A stretch of DNA of 64,000 nt from Alkaliflexus imshenetskii DSM 15055 (GTDB lineage Bacteria; Bacteroidota; Bacteroidia; Bacteroidales; Marinilabiliaceae): assembly GCF_000517065.1 (NCBI RefSeq), contig NZ_KI912105.1, positions 2,304,820-2,368,819 on the forward strand. The letters are read 5' to 3'. Positions 37,541-46,046 of the stretch are shown piece by piece (position 1 is the stretch's first letter; every line of letters begins with the position of its first letter). Position numbers and translations under genes: made by a program. The notes beneath the pieces were generated by a model. The model worked only from the letters and a program-made list of their open reading frames with translations, was not told the DNA's origin and ran no database searches.

Positions 37541-38629
37541 ATGTGTGCAAAAAAGTCTATTTATGCCGTAATTACCGGTTCCGGAAGTTATATTCCGCCA
37601 GTGGTAATAAAAAATTCTCATTTTGAGAACAATGTCTTCATGAATGAAGATGGGACGCGCATCGAAACGCCAGGAAATGAGATTGTTAATAAATTTGAGC
37701 AGATAACGGATATCATCGAGCGGCGTGTGGCTGAACCACAGCACGTTACATCCGACCTGGCTACTTTTGCTGCTCAGGATGCCATTAAATCCGCTAATTT
37801 CGATCCCGAAAAGCTCGACTATATTATTGTGGCCCACAACCTTGGGGATATTAAAAGTGGCGCTTTATACCCTGATATTCTTCCAACACTGGCTTCTAGG
37901 GTTAAAAACAACCTTGGTATTGTTAATCCTAACTGCGTAGCCTATGATATTACTTTTGGCTGCCCCGGATGGACACAGGCAATGATTCAGGCCAATTACT
38001 ACATTAAATCGGGTGATGCCAAAAGCGCACTGGTCATAGGTGCTGACACTATCAGCCGTTCTACAGATCCACATGACAGAGATACAATGATTTTTGCCGA
38101 TGGCGCAGGTGCTGTAGTTCTGGAAGCACGTGAAAGCGAACATCCTGTGGGCATGCTTAAGCATGCTGTGCGTACCGACGCCGTGGAGTATATGGATTTG
38201 CTCAGAATTGGCCAATCATACAATCCCGAAGTCGAGGGTGAAAACCTCTATCTTAAAATGCTTGGACGCAAACTTTATAACTATGCCCTCACCTATGTAC
38301 CTCTGTTGGCTCAACAGTGTCTCGAAGCAAACGGAATGATATTAAAGGATGTGAAAAAGGTACTCATTCACCAGGCGAATGCAAAAATGGACGAGGCTAT
38401 ATTAAAGCGTTTGTGCCGTTTGTATGGTGAAAAGGATGCGGATTTGGATGTGATGCCAATGACCATTCGCACACTTGGAAACAGCAGTGTGGCAACTGTC
38501 CCAACACTGTTCGACCTTATTGTTAAGGGAAAACTGGAAGGGCACGAACTGAAATCAGGCGATAATGTGATGATGACCTCAGTGGGAGCAGGGATGAACA
38601 TCAATGCCTTTATGTATAAAATGCCATAA
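37541..38629 (+). CDS. 3-oxoacyl-ACP synthase III family protein
   Basis: A KAS III (FabH-like) condensing enzyme of 362 residues. The catalytic triad is Cys141 in ITFGCPGWTQAM, His277 in LIHQANAKMD and Asn314 in TLGNSSVATVPTL, so it should be active. It is longer than standard FabH (about 320 residues), with an insertion in the N-terminal part. Bacteroidota often have several KAS III genes: one starts fatty acid synthesis with acetyl-CoA and others make specialised lipids, so I leave the symbol empty. It is in one transcript with lpxH (22-base gap) and ends at a terminator. Confidence 0.88.
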   Translation: MCAKKSIYAVITGSGSYIPPVVIKNSHFENNVFMNEDGTRIETPGNEIVNKFEQITDIIERRVAEPQHVTSDLATFAAQDAIKSANFDPEKLDYIIVAHNLGDIKSGALYPDILPTLASRVKNNLGIVNPNCVAYDITFGCPGWTQAMIQANYYIKSGDAKSALVIGADTISRSTDPHDRDTMIFADGAGAVVLEARESEHPVGMLKHAVRTDAVEYMDLLRIGQSYNPEVEGENLYLKMLGRKLYNYALTYVPLLAQQCLEANGMILKDVKKVLIHQANAKMDEAILKRLCRLYGEKDADLDVMPMTIRTLGNSSVATVPTLFDLIVKGKLEGHELKSGDNVMMTSVGAGMNINAFMYKMP

Positions 38630-38650
38630 CAATTTTGGCCTCAATATTTT

Positions 38651-38686
38651 AAAAGCGCTGTGACATGGTTGTTGCAGCGCTTTTTT
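38651..38686. terminator. Bidirectional terminator between KAS III and pterin dehydratase genes
   Basis: A perfect 10-base-pair stem (AAAAGCGCTG with CAGCGCTTTT) and a 14-base loop, with a T-run on the plus strand and TTTT on the minus strand. It lies between two convergent genes and can serve both. Confidence 0.75.
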
Positions 38687-38699
38687 GATACCATGCGCG

Positions 38700-38993
38700 T
38701 TATGCAAACTTCTGGTAGAGTAACTCTGCTATGGATGCAAGTTTCATGTCGAGCATGGTGAGACCACCCACCGAATGGCTCCTTAGTCTGATGTTTACTT
38801 TGTTGTAACTGTTAAACCATTCGGGATGATGATCCATCTTTTCGCACTCAATCGCCATAGCAGTCATAAATGCAAAGGCTTCTACAAACGAGTTGAATTT
38901 GAGATTTCTATTGATGGATAGATCCTCAATGCCCCATTTTGGAAGTTGTTGGGCCACGTACGCAACTACTTCATCGTGTGTCATTTTTTTCAT
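38700..38993 (-). CDS. phhB: Pterin-4a-carbinolamine dehydratase
   Basis: Small enzyme that recycles tetrahydropterin cofactor after aromatic amino acid hydroxylation; it also has cofactor-free functions in some bacteria. The 97-residue protein carries the complete family signature [13 protein letters not shown], then [10 protein letters not shown] and SVGGLTMLD, with the exact spacings of the canonical motif (H-H-P, 5, Y, 9, H, 8, D). No hydroxylase gene is nearby. The gene is a single transcription unit. The family call is firm; which pterin-dependent process it serves is unknown. Confidence 0.92.
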   Translation of the reverse strand: MKKMTHDEVVAYVAQQLPKWGIEDLSINRNLKFNSFVEAFAFMTAMAIECEKMDHHPEWFNSYNKVNIRLRSHSVGGLTMLDMKLASIAELLYQKFA

Positions 38994-39042
38994 GCGTGAA
39001 TTGTTCGTGAGTAATGAAATGACAATCGAGGCGATGTTTTGT

Positions 39043-40155
39043 TTATTTATGCTTCCAGTTTGCTGTGAAAATTAGTCCGGCCAATGCCGTGAAACAGAGG
39101 ATAAATGGATAGATGCTGGCGTAGATAATAAATGATTTGGGCTTGTATGTTGTCCCGAAGAATTTTTTGCCAGACCTTAGTAGTGTTATGTCTGCCAAGG
39201 CCTTTATAACCCATCCGGATATTGCAACGAGCCAAAGTTTGGGCCAATAGATGGCGCCAATCATCGTAATAACAATTGCCAGGTTTGCAGATAGTACAGT
39301 GATGGCTAAGATTATGGAGTCAGCATCATGATATGCTTTGCTTTTACCACCCCAGCGCATGCGCTGTTTTATGAACTTTATAAATGTGGGTTCTGTTGCT
39401 GTTGTTACAATTGCACGTTCATCACGGATAAATGAGATTTGATGTCTTTTTTGTTTAAAAAGATGCAGCAAAAACACATCATCGCCCGAGGCCAGATGGT
39501 TGCCATGCATCAAGTTGTGATTCTCCTGGTATATTGAACGACAAAATGTGAGGTTAGCACCACTGCAAAACACTGGTCTTTTAATGACGGTAGCTGCTGC
39601 ACCACTTATCTGAAGTGCGAAAAAATCAAGCTGTTGTATATCCGAAAAAAGCGTGCCATCCGATTGCATTGTAACCGGGCCAATTAACATAGAAGCGCCT
39701 GTGCGTTGTAGCTGTTCTGAAATGGCAGCAAGCCAGTTTTTCCCTACAAGGCAATCAGCGTCAGTGGTAACAATAGCTTCACCAATGGCTACAGCAATGC
39801 CTGATTTTATAGCTTGTTTCTTTCCTCTGCCTTGGGAGGCAATTACCCGAAAGTTATGTGGTAAATTGGTTATGGATTTTATCCGATGTACTGTATCATC
39901 TGTTGAATTATCATCAATAAGTATCACCTCAAACAGATGAGTAGGATAGGTTTGCGCTATGAGACAGTTTACAAGATCGGGCAACCTGAAAGCTTCATTT
40001 CTGAATGCAACTATCACGGAAAGAAATGGCGCCTTTCCGGTTGCCATTGGCATATTGACTGGTTTTTGCCAGTTATACCAAAAGAGTATTATTACGCAGG
40101 CATACCATATCACTGGTAATGTCCACAATAAAATGCACATCAGGATGGGTGCCAA
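39043..40155 (-). CDS. Family 2 glycosyltransferase with membrane segments
   Basis: A 370-residue membrane glycosyltransferase. An N-terminal hydrophobic segment ([20 protein letters not shown]) precedes the GT-A domain: [20 protein letters not shown], then [14 protein letters not shown] (DxD-type nucleotide site), [12 protein letters not shown] and the acceptor-region QRMRW motif near residue 268. Two or three C-terminal hydrophobic segments follow. This is the layout of processive or lipid-linked sugar transferases such as those for glycolipids or polysaccharides. The donor and acceptor are not known. It is downstream of the HU-SPOR gene by six bases and likely cotranscribed with it. Confidence 0.9.
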   Translation of the reverse strand: MAPILMCILLWTLPVIWYACVIILFWYNWQKPVNMPMATGKAPFLSVIVAFRNEAFRLPDLVNCLIAQTYPTHLFEVILIDDNSTDDTVHRIKSITNLPHNFRVIASQGRGKKQAIKSGIAVAIGEAIVTTDADCLVGKNWLAAISEQLQRTGASMLIGPVTMQSDGTLFSDIQQLDFFALQISGAAATVIKRPVFCSGANLTFCRSIYQENHNLMHGNHLASGDDVFLLHLFKQKRHQISFIRDERAIVTTATEPTFIKFIKQRMRWGGKSKAYHDADSIILAITVLSANLAIVITMIGAIYWPKLWLVAISGWVIKALADITLLRSGKKFFGTTYKPKSFIIYASIYPFILCFTALAGLIFTANWKHK

Positions 40156-40161
40156 GAGCGT

Positions 40162-41235
40162 TTATTTTTGGGTGACAGAAAGCACCCAGTTTTCCATATT
40201 TAGTTCTGTGAGCAACTCTTCCTGCCGTTGTAACGCCTTTCTTAACGATTGATGTCTTTCTGCACTAACCAGAAATCGATTTTCGTGGGGCAGTATCAAT
40301 GCGCTTGCGTACCCTTTTTCGTGTAGAGATTTTAAAAACTCTGCAGCTTTTGATTCCTCCCTGAAACTGGCTACAATAATGTGATGTAGACGAACACCAA
40401 CCGCGGGTTCAGGAGTAATAACAACTGGTTCTTCAACAATAGTCTCTTCAACTTGGGGCAACTCTTCCACATGCTCTATAACAGCAGGTTCCTGTTTTTT
40501 AGGTTTGAAGTCATCCAGAAGGCCGGTGAAAAACCAAAGAAATGCGCCCAGCAGCAATAAAATTATTAGAATAATTAAAGCAGCTAACCAGGGAGGGGTA
40601 CCTGATTTGATAGTTTTTTCTTTAATAATGGTTTTCTTTTCTGCCGGTTTTGGAGTTGGTTTGGTTTCAGGTTTTTTGGTCGTTTCTGGTTTGCTCACAT
40701 TTGCAACAACTACAGGCTTGGCTTTAGGCTGAGCAACAGGCTCCTCCCGCACAGGTTGTGGAGCCGGCCTGGGCTCAATATGTGGGGTAGTTGGTTTTTC
40801 AACGGGGCTTTTTTCTTCGGCCATTAAATCCAAATCCAGCAACTCATTGTCTGTGGTTAAATCAGGAACTGAAGTAGGCTGTTCTACTGGTTTACTTATA
40901 ATTTCTTCACTCTGTGTTGGTGGGGTGAGTTGTTCAAAACGCAATACGCCATTCTCATCCTTCGAAAATGTTCCGATATCTTTTACGGTGTAACTTCCAG
41001 TTGTATCCAGAGCGGCACGTATGGTTTTTACGTAACTGTCAATTTTGTTGGAGGCAGTGGCCGAGTCAGTTCCTTCAACGGCGCAAATATGACTTATTAG
41101 CAGTCCGTCGTTGAAACTCAGAAAATTATTGAACAGTATGTTTTGCCCTTTCTCTCTTGACACGATGAAAGCGCCGAAATTCGGTATGATTATCCGGTTG
41201 TTCTCTTTAATTAATTCCAGTAAATAATTTTCCAT
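40162..41235 (-). CDS. Membrane-tethered HU-like/SPOR domain protein
   Basis: A 357-residue protein read from the ATG at 41235 (22 codons into the longer open frame, giving MENYLLELIKENNRIIIPNF). Residues 1-100 look like the HU/CCDC81-type fold (PNFGAFIVSRE, GTDSATASNKIDSYVKTIRA, VKDIGTFS). Residues 105-213 are a Pro/Glu/Lys-rich linker; 216-240 are a transmembrane helix (WLAALIILIILLLLGAFLWF); the rest ends in a SPOR domain (HHIIVASFREESKAAEFLKS, with FLVS...) that binds denuded septal peptidoglycan. By positive-inside considerations the HU part is cytoplasmic and SPOR is periplasmic. The role as a link between cytoplasm and division septum is inference. It is immediately upstream of a glycosyltransferase. 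Confidence 0.85.
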   Translation of the reverse strand: MENYLLELIKENNRIIIPNFGAFIVSREKGQNILFNNFLSFNDGLLISHICAVEGTDSATASNKIDSYVKTIRAALDTTGSYTVKDIGTFSKDENGVLRFEQLTPPTQSEEIISKPVEQPTSVPDLTTDNELLDLDLMAEEKSPVEKPTTPHIEPRPAPQPVREEPVAQPKAKPVVVANVSKPETTKKPETKPTPKPAEKKTIIKEKTIKSGTPPWLAALIILIILLLLGAFLWFFTGLLDDFKPKKQEPAVIEHVEELPQVEETIVEEPVVITPEPAVGVRLHHIIVASFREESKAAEFLKSLHEKGYASALILPHENRFLVSAERHQSLRKALQRQEELLTELNMENWVLSVTQK

Positions 41236-41310
41236 AATAACCATATTTTGGAACAGGGATTTTAGAATAATATGCCAGTGCTGTCGGTTGTAAAACCGCA
41301 TATTGTGCTA

Positions 41311-41318
41311 CAAATATA
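41311..41318 (-). promoter_or_regulatory. Candidate -7 element for the HU-SPOR gene
   Basis: Read on the minus strand TATATTTG, an exact TAnnTTTG match about 75 bases before the start codon. A TTTG 24 bases upstream (41346-41343) is at slightly long spacing. Confidence 0.4.
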
Positions 41319-41450
41319 GGCTTTCTGCTTTCAATATGGATACAAACAGCATGATTCGGGTAGTTGACTACCGTCGGAATTATCCATCTGATTAAATCTG
41401 CTTTAAATATAATTAGTTTTTTATGGAAAGTGGTACAAATATTTGCATTA

Positions 41451-41496
41451 AAAAAGCCCTGTTAATGGATTATCTCTCCATCACAGGGCTTTTTTG
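41451..41496. terminator. Terminator of tkt, two-part hairpin with T-runs on both strands
   Basis: AAAAAGCCCTG at 41451-41461 pairs with CAGGGCTTTTT at 41484-41495, and inside it ATGGA pairs with TCCAT. On the minus strand it ends in TTTTTT, 18 bases past the tkt stop. Confidence 0.8.
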
Positions 41497-41513
41497 TTAT
41501 GTTAATCTGACAA

Positions 41514-43541
41514 TTATTTGTTCAGCAGGGCAGATACCTTCTCAAATACTGCTTCACCGGTGAAGCCAAACTCCTTGTCGAGCACGGTGTAAGGAGCTGA
41601 GAAACCAAAGCTGTCGAGACCTGCAACAAGGCCATTTTCGCCAACCAACCCTTCCAGGTTAACCGGCAAACCGGCTGTGAGACCAAACTTTGGTACGCCC
41701 GGTAGCAACACCTCGTTTTGGTAAGCTTTGGGCTGATTGCGGAATACGCCTTCACTTGGTACGGAAACAATCTGGATTTTCAGGCTTTTTTTCTCTCTTA
41801 GTATTTTAGCGCCTTCGATAAGGGTTGATACCTCTGATCCGTTTCCAATCAATACCACATCAATTTTACCTTCGTCTTTGGTAACAATGTAGGCACCTTT
41901 TTTCACCTGTTGAGACATTTCATAGTTGTTGCCAGGCAGGTTTACAATGTTTTGACGTGATAGGATCAGTGCCGTTGGTGTATGGGTGTTTTCAATTGCC
42001 ATTTGCCATGCAACGGTGGTTTCCTCAGCATCGGCCGGACGAAGCACCAACACACTGTTTTGGCCGTGGTGGTTTTTCAGTTTCTCCATCAGCCTGATTT
42101 GAGCTTCCTGCTCAACTGGTTGGTGGGTAGGACCATCTTCTCCAACGCGGAATGCATCGTGCGTCCATACATAAATAACTGGAAGTTGCATCAAGGCAGC
42201 CAAACGTACAGCAGGTTTCATGTAATCACTGAATACGAAAAATGTTCCGCATACAGGAATTACACCGCCGTGTAGCGCCATACCGTTGGCAATAGAGGCC
42301 ATTGTAAGCTCAGCCACACCAATCTGAAGGAATGATCCGGAGAAGTCTCCTTTTGAGAACACAGTTGTTTTCTTAAGGAATCCGTCTGTTTTATCAGAGT
42401 TGGCAAGGTCGGCAGACATCACAACCATGTTCTCAATTTTGCCTGCAAATTCTGCCAACACAGTGGATGATGCAGCACGGGTAGCATTGTTGGCTTTCTG
42501 TGTGATGGCTGAAAAATCAAATGCAGGTACTTCTCCTGACATGAATGATTTTAATTTTTTAGCCAGTTCAGGGTTTTTCGCCTCCCACTCTTTTTGCTCT
42601 GCTTTTTTTGCTGCTGCATATTTTGCTTTCTCTTCGTTTGCTTTGGCATACAAAGCAGCCACATCATCAAAAATCACGAATGGATTTTTTGGGTCGCCAC
42701 CAAGGTTTTTAATGGTAGCATCAAAAGAGGCTCCGGCATGGCTCAAAGGCTGACCGTGTGTGCTCACCATTTTCTCGTAGCTTGAGCCATCTTCTTTAAC
42801 AGCACCTTTACCCATAATGGTTTTACCAATGATAAGTGTAGGTCTCTCTTGCTCAGCAATGGCAGCTTTTAGTGCAGCGCGTATTTCGTCGTGGTTGTGG
42901 CCGTCGATGGTGGTAACAGCCCATCCCCATGCTTCATATTTTTTAGCTGTGTCTTCAGCAGTAACCTCGTTTGTTTCAGTTGAAAGCTGAATGTCGTTGC
43001 TGTCGTAGAACATTACGAGGTTGTTCAAACCAAGGAATCCTGCAATACGACCAGCACCTTGGGATATCTCTTCCTGTATACCGCCGTCAGAGATGAAAGT
43101 AAAAGTTTTATGCTCCATCCAGTTGCCAAAACGCTGCGCCAGGAAGCGCTCTGCAATGGCTGCTCCAACTGCCATGGTGTGGCCTTGTCCGAGAGGACCG
43201 GAGGTGTTCTCAACGCCTCTCACCACATCCACCTCCGGATGTCCTGGTGTTGGGCTTCCCCACTGTCTGAAGTTGCTCAACTCTTCCATGGTATAGGTTC
43301 CGGTAAGTGCCAATGCAGAATATAGCATGGGCGACATGTGACCGGGATCAAGGAAAAAACGGTCGCGGTTAATCCATTTTCTGTCCTGTGGATCGAAATT
43401 CAGGAACTCAGAAAAGAGAATATGGATGAAATCAGCGCCACCCATTGCTCCTCCGGGGTGTCCGGAATTGGCTTTTTCTACCATTGCGGCCGACAGGATA
43501 CGGATATTGTCAGCAGCTCTTTTTGCAGTTTCTTTGCTCAT
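41514..43541 (-). CDS. tkt: Transketolase
   Basis: Thiamine diphosphate enzyme that moves two-carbon units between sugar phosphates in the pentose phosphate pathway. The 675-residue protein has all three domains: the TPP domain with GHPGGAMGGADFIHILF, VENTSGPLGQGHTMAVGAAI and FISDGGIQEEISQG through DSND; the pyrimidine domain with THDAFRVGEDGPTHQPVEQ near residue 470; and the C-terminal domain. The conserved histidines in GHPGG, STHGQPLSHA and GPTHQP are visible. The TPP motif reads SDGG where GDG is the norm; this small change also occurs in other Bacteroidota copies as far as I recall. It is a single gene with its own terminator. Confidence 0.95.
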   Translation of the reverse strand: MSKETAKRAADNIRILSAAMVEKANSGHPGGAMGGADFIHILFSEFLNFDPQDRKWINRDRFFLDPGHMSPMLYSALALTGTYTMEELSNFRQWGSPTPGHPEVDVVRGVENTSGPLGQGHTMAVGAAIAERFLAQRFGNWMEHKTFTFISDGGIQEEISQGAGRIAGFLGLNNLVMFYDSNDIQLSTETNEVTAEDTAKKYEAWGWAVTTIDGHNHDEIRAALKAAIAEQERPTLIIGKTIMGKGAVKEDGSSYEKMVSTHGQPLSHAGASFDATIKNLGGDPKNPFVIFDDVAALYAKANEEKAKYAAAKKAEQKEWEAKNPELAKKLKSFMSGEVPAFDFSAITQKANNATRAASSTVLAEFAGKIENMVVMSADLANSDKTDGFLKKTTVFSKGDFSGSFLQIGVAELTMASIANGMALHGGVIPVCGTFFVFSDYMKPAVRLAALMQLPVIYVWTHDAFRVGEDGPTHQPVEQEAQIRLMEKLKNHHGQNSVLVLRPADAEETTVAWQMAIENTHTPTALILSRQNIVNLPGNNYEMSQQVKKGAYIVTKDEGKIDVVLIGNGSEVSTLIEGAKILREKKSLKIQIVSVPSEGVFRNQPKAYQNEVLLPGVPKFGLTAGLPVNLEGLVGENGLVAGLDSFGFSAPYTVLDKEFGFTGEAVFEKVSALLNK

Positions 43542-44267
43542 GTTTCTGGCAATTATCAGGTTTGTTGTTTATTTGATTGTGTTTCGTAATCGATTGCGTA
43601 TTTTAAGACGGGCATAAAAATAGACAAATTTTCGATACCATTGAAATCATTTTTTTATGATGAGGGCGAGAGTTGGGATGTGTAAAGGTTTGATATATAA
43701 TATTTAGAGTAAAATTGGTTCCGATAGGTTGATGCGTTCTAGGATCGATTTTGTTTGTTAAGGACAGTATGGTCTTAAATAGGTTTTCCTAAACCTCGTG
43801 TGAATCAATCTCTTGTGCTGTTCTGTTTTGGTATGCATCATGGTTTTGAAATTTTTATCCTATACTACAACTCTAAATTTTATTGATGGAAAAGATGTAA
43901 AGATTGTATTATAAGCATTTCTACATTTTTATTTTTTTAATATTTTTTTTGATTGGGAGGATGGGTGAAACTTCACTTTACCGCAATACTATCCGGGCAT
44001 TTTATGCGTAATCAGTCAGCAATTAATCAGATAATGAGGATCAAGCAGGTTTTGTAGTAGATTGGTTATCTGACTTTGTTTTGCGCATCAATACAAAGTA
44101 TCCGGCAAATGGTGTTTTAGTATTGATTTATCGGAAATCTAACAGAAATACGTTCTTGATACCATGATTATATGCATTATTTTTGAGCGTAAATACTTTG
44201 ATGATAACTTTACAAATGGAACTGTGTGCTGTTTTTAAAGTTCAAAATACTTAAAACCAGAGTGTAA
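43542..44267. other. AT-rich intergenic region between tkt and pdxB
   Basis: About 725 bases with no recognisable gene; very AT-rich around 43920-43960. It contains the pdxB promoter near its right end (44156-44185) and must contain the tkt promoter at its left, for which I found no clear element. Confidence 0.5.
44156..44185 (+). promoter_or_regulatory. Promoter of pdxB
   Basis: TTG at 44156-44158, a 19-base spacer and TATTTTTG at 44178-44185, giving a leader of about 75 bases. Confidence 0.55.
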
Positions 44268-45392
44268 ATGAAAGTTGTTATAGATGATAAAATTCCCTTT
44301 CTAAGGAATGTTTTTGAGCCCTATGCCACTGTGGTGTATAAACCCGGAAAAGATATTTCGCAATCTGATCTGACGGATGCTCAGATTCTGATTGTTCGTA
44401 CCCGAACCAAATGCAACAAAAATCTGCTCGAAGGTACTTCTGTGCAAATGGTCTCAACCGCTACAATTGGCACCGACCACATGGATATTCCATGGCTAGA
44501 GCGAAGTGGCATCACGTGGAGCAATGCGCCGGGATGTAACTCCGGGTCGGTCAGGCAGTATATTGGGTCGATACTGGCCCATCTTATTTTGTCAGGTACC
44601 AATCCATTAAAAACAACCATTGGCATTGTAGGAGTTGGTATGGTGGGCTCAAAAGTTGAACAGCTAGCGCGCACACTGGGTTTCAATGTGATGCTCAATG
44701 ACCCTCCCCGCGCCCGTCGCGAAGGTGATGCACTATTTACCGATTATCATACTTTGGTGGCAAATGCCGATATCATTACCTATCATACTCCGCTTAATAC
44801 GAGTGGTTCGGATGTCTCGTACCATCTGTTAAACGAGGATATCTTGCCCCTCTTGAAACCCGGTGTTGTCATCATTAACTCGTCGCGTGGTGAAGTAACT
44901 GACACAAATGCGATGTTGGCAGGTTTGGCTTCTGAAAAGATTGGTAAATTGGTTTTAGATGTGTGGGAAAATGAGCCTGATATTTCATCTTTATTGCATG
45001 AGAAAGTATGGGCCGGAACGCCACATATTGCCGGCTACTCTGTTGATGGAAAGGCCAATGGCTCTTCGATGACGGTAGATGCTGTGAGCCATAAATTTGG
45101 TTTTCCATTGGTTGGCTGGAAGCCAGAATCGCTGCCAATGCCCGAAAACCCGATAATCACCCTTAGCGATGACGGCAAAACGTCAGCCCATACTGCCGCT
45201 GAAGCTATTTTGCACACATACAACATTCTTGATGATCATCAAAGATTAAGACAGTCGCCTTCTGATTTTGAAAAGCTTCGCGGTAGTTATCCTGTTCGTC
45301 GGGAGTTTGGCTCCTGGAGCGTTGAGGGCAAAATGTTAAGATCGGAAACGGTCGAAATGTTATCTAAACTGGGATTTAAGGTTAATGCTTGA
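44268..45392 (+). CDS. pdxB: 4-phosphoerythronate dehydrogenase
   Basis: Second enzyme of the DXP-dependent pyridoxal phosphate pathway, a D-2-hydroxyacid dehydrogenase relative. The 374-residue length and C-terminal dimerisation extension match PdxB, unlike serine pathway SerA. Motifs: VSTATIGTDHMDIPWLERSG, then TTIGIVGVGMVGSKVEQLAR for NAD binding, INSSRGEVTDTNAML with the substrate arginine, and WAGTPHIAGYSVDGKANG with the catalytic histidine. The protein starts MKVVIDDKIPFLRNVFEPYA, the typical PdxB N-terminus. Other pdx genes are not in this window. Its stop is ten bases from the convergent PAP2-like gene. Confidence 0.92.
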   Translation: MKVVIDDKIPFLRNVFEPYATVVYKPGKDISQSDLTDAQILIVRTRTKCNKNLLEGTSVQMVSTATIGTDHMDIPWLERSGITWSNAPGCNSGSVRQYIGSILAHLILSGTNPLKTTIGIVGVGMVGSKVEQLARTLGFNVMLNDPPRARREGDALFTDYHTLVANADIITYHTPLNTSGSDVSYHLLNEDILPLLKPGVVIINSSRGEVTDTNAMLAGLASEKIGKLVLDVWENEPDISSLLHEKVWAGTPHIAGYSVDGKANGSSMTVDAVSHKFGFPLVGWKPESLPMPENPIITLSDDGKTSAHTAAEAILHTYNILDDHQRLRQSPSDFEKLRGSYPVRREFGSWSVEGKMLRSETVEMLSKLGFKVNA

Positions 45393-45401
45393 TGACATTT
45401 G

Positions 45402-46004
45402 TTACATAAATACAGAGCTGAAAACAATCAACAGACCCCACATAAAACCCACATAAATTTGAGCCGGATTATGAGCGCCAAGGTGTAAGCGTGCCGTGGC
45501 GGTTAATCCGGAAGCCAGAAACAGCATTGTGAGCCATGGTGCCAAATCAAGGTTGTATCTGATACCGATGGCCATAATTGCGCCAGTTACACCGCCAATG
45601 CCAATCATGTGGAGCGAAATTTTCCAAAATATGGTGACCACCACTGCCGAAAATACAGCCAGAAGTGATGCCAGAATAAAATTGCTTATAATACCTGAGA
45701 TACCCATTTTTTTGAGCAGCATAAACCCCAGATAATAAAAGAATCCGGTGAAAAATACCGGGAGCAGACGCTCGCGCGGCGTTTCCATGTTAAAGCTCTT
45801 AATCATTCTGAATTGATATAGAAGCGGTAATATGGATACTGGCAATATGCAGGTTGAGAGAAATACAGTTAAGAAGATGATGCGCTTGGCTTCAAAAGGG
45901 ATATATGACAAATGTGTTCCTGCCTGAAAAATAAGGAACAATCCCAGGGAAGGCATAAGCATTGGATGAAAAAGTACGGATATTATCCGGCTAAATATCT
46001 TCAT
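45402..46004 (-). CDS. PAP2-like integral membrane protein with altered catalytic motif
   Basis: A 200-residue membrane protein with about six hydrophobic segments. The C-terminal part, TATARLHLGAHNPAQIYVGFMW, resembles the third PAP2 phosphatase motif (S-R-x5-H-x3-D), but the aspartate is Gln and the preceding serine Ala; the second motif (PSGH) appears as KISLHMIGIGG. The fold of type 2 phosphatidic acid phosphatase is therefore likely, while activity is doubtful. Comparable proteins in other Bacteroidota are usually named PAP2 family. It is separated by 42 bases from rpoN on the same strand and is probably downstream of it in one transcript. Confidence 0.7.
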   Translation of the reverse strand: MKIFSRIISVLFHPMLMPSLGLFLIFQAGTHLSYIPFEAKRIIFLTVFLSTCILPVSILPLLYQFRMIKSFNMETPRERLLPVFFTGFFYYLGFMLLKKMGISGIISNFILASLLAVFSAVVVTIFWKISLHMIGIGGVTGAIMAIGIRYNLDLAPWLTMLFLASGLTATARLHLGAHNPAQIYVGFMWGLLIVFSSVFM

Positions 46005-46046
46005 TGGTTCATTTTATTATGGATGAATGCCGGTTCTGGCGCCATA

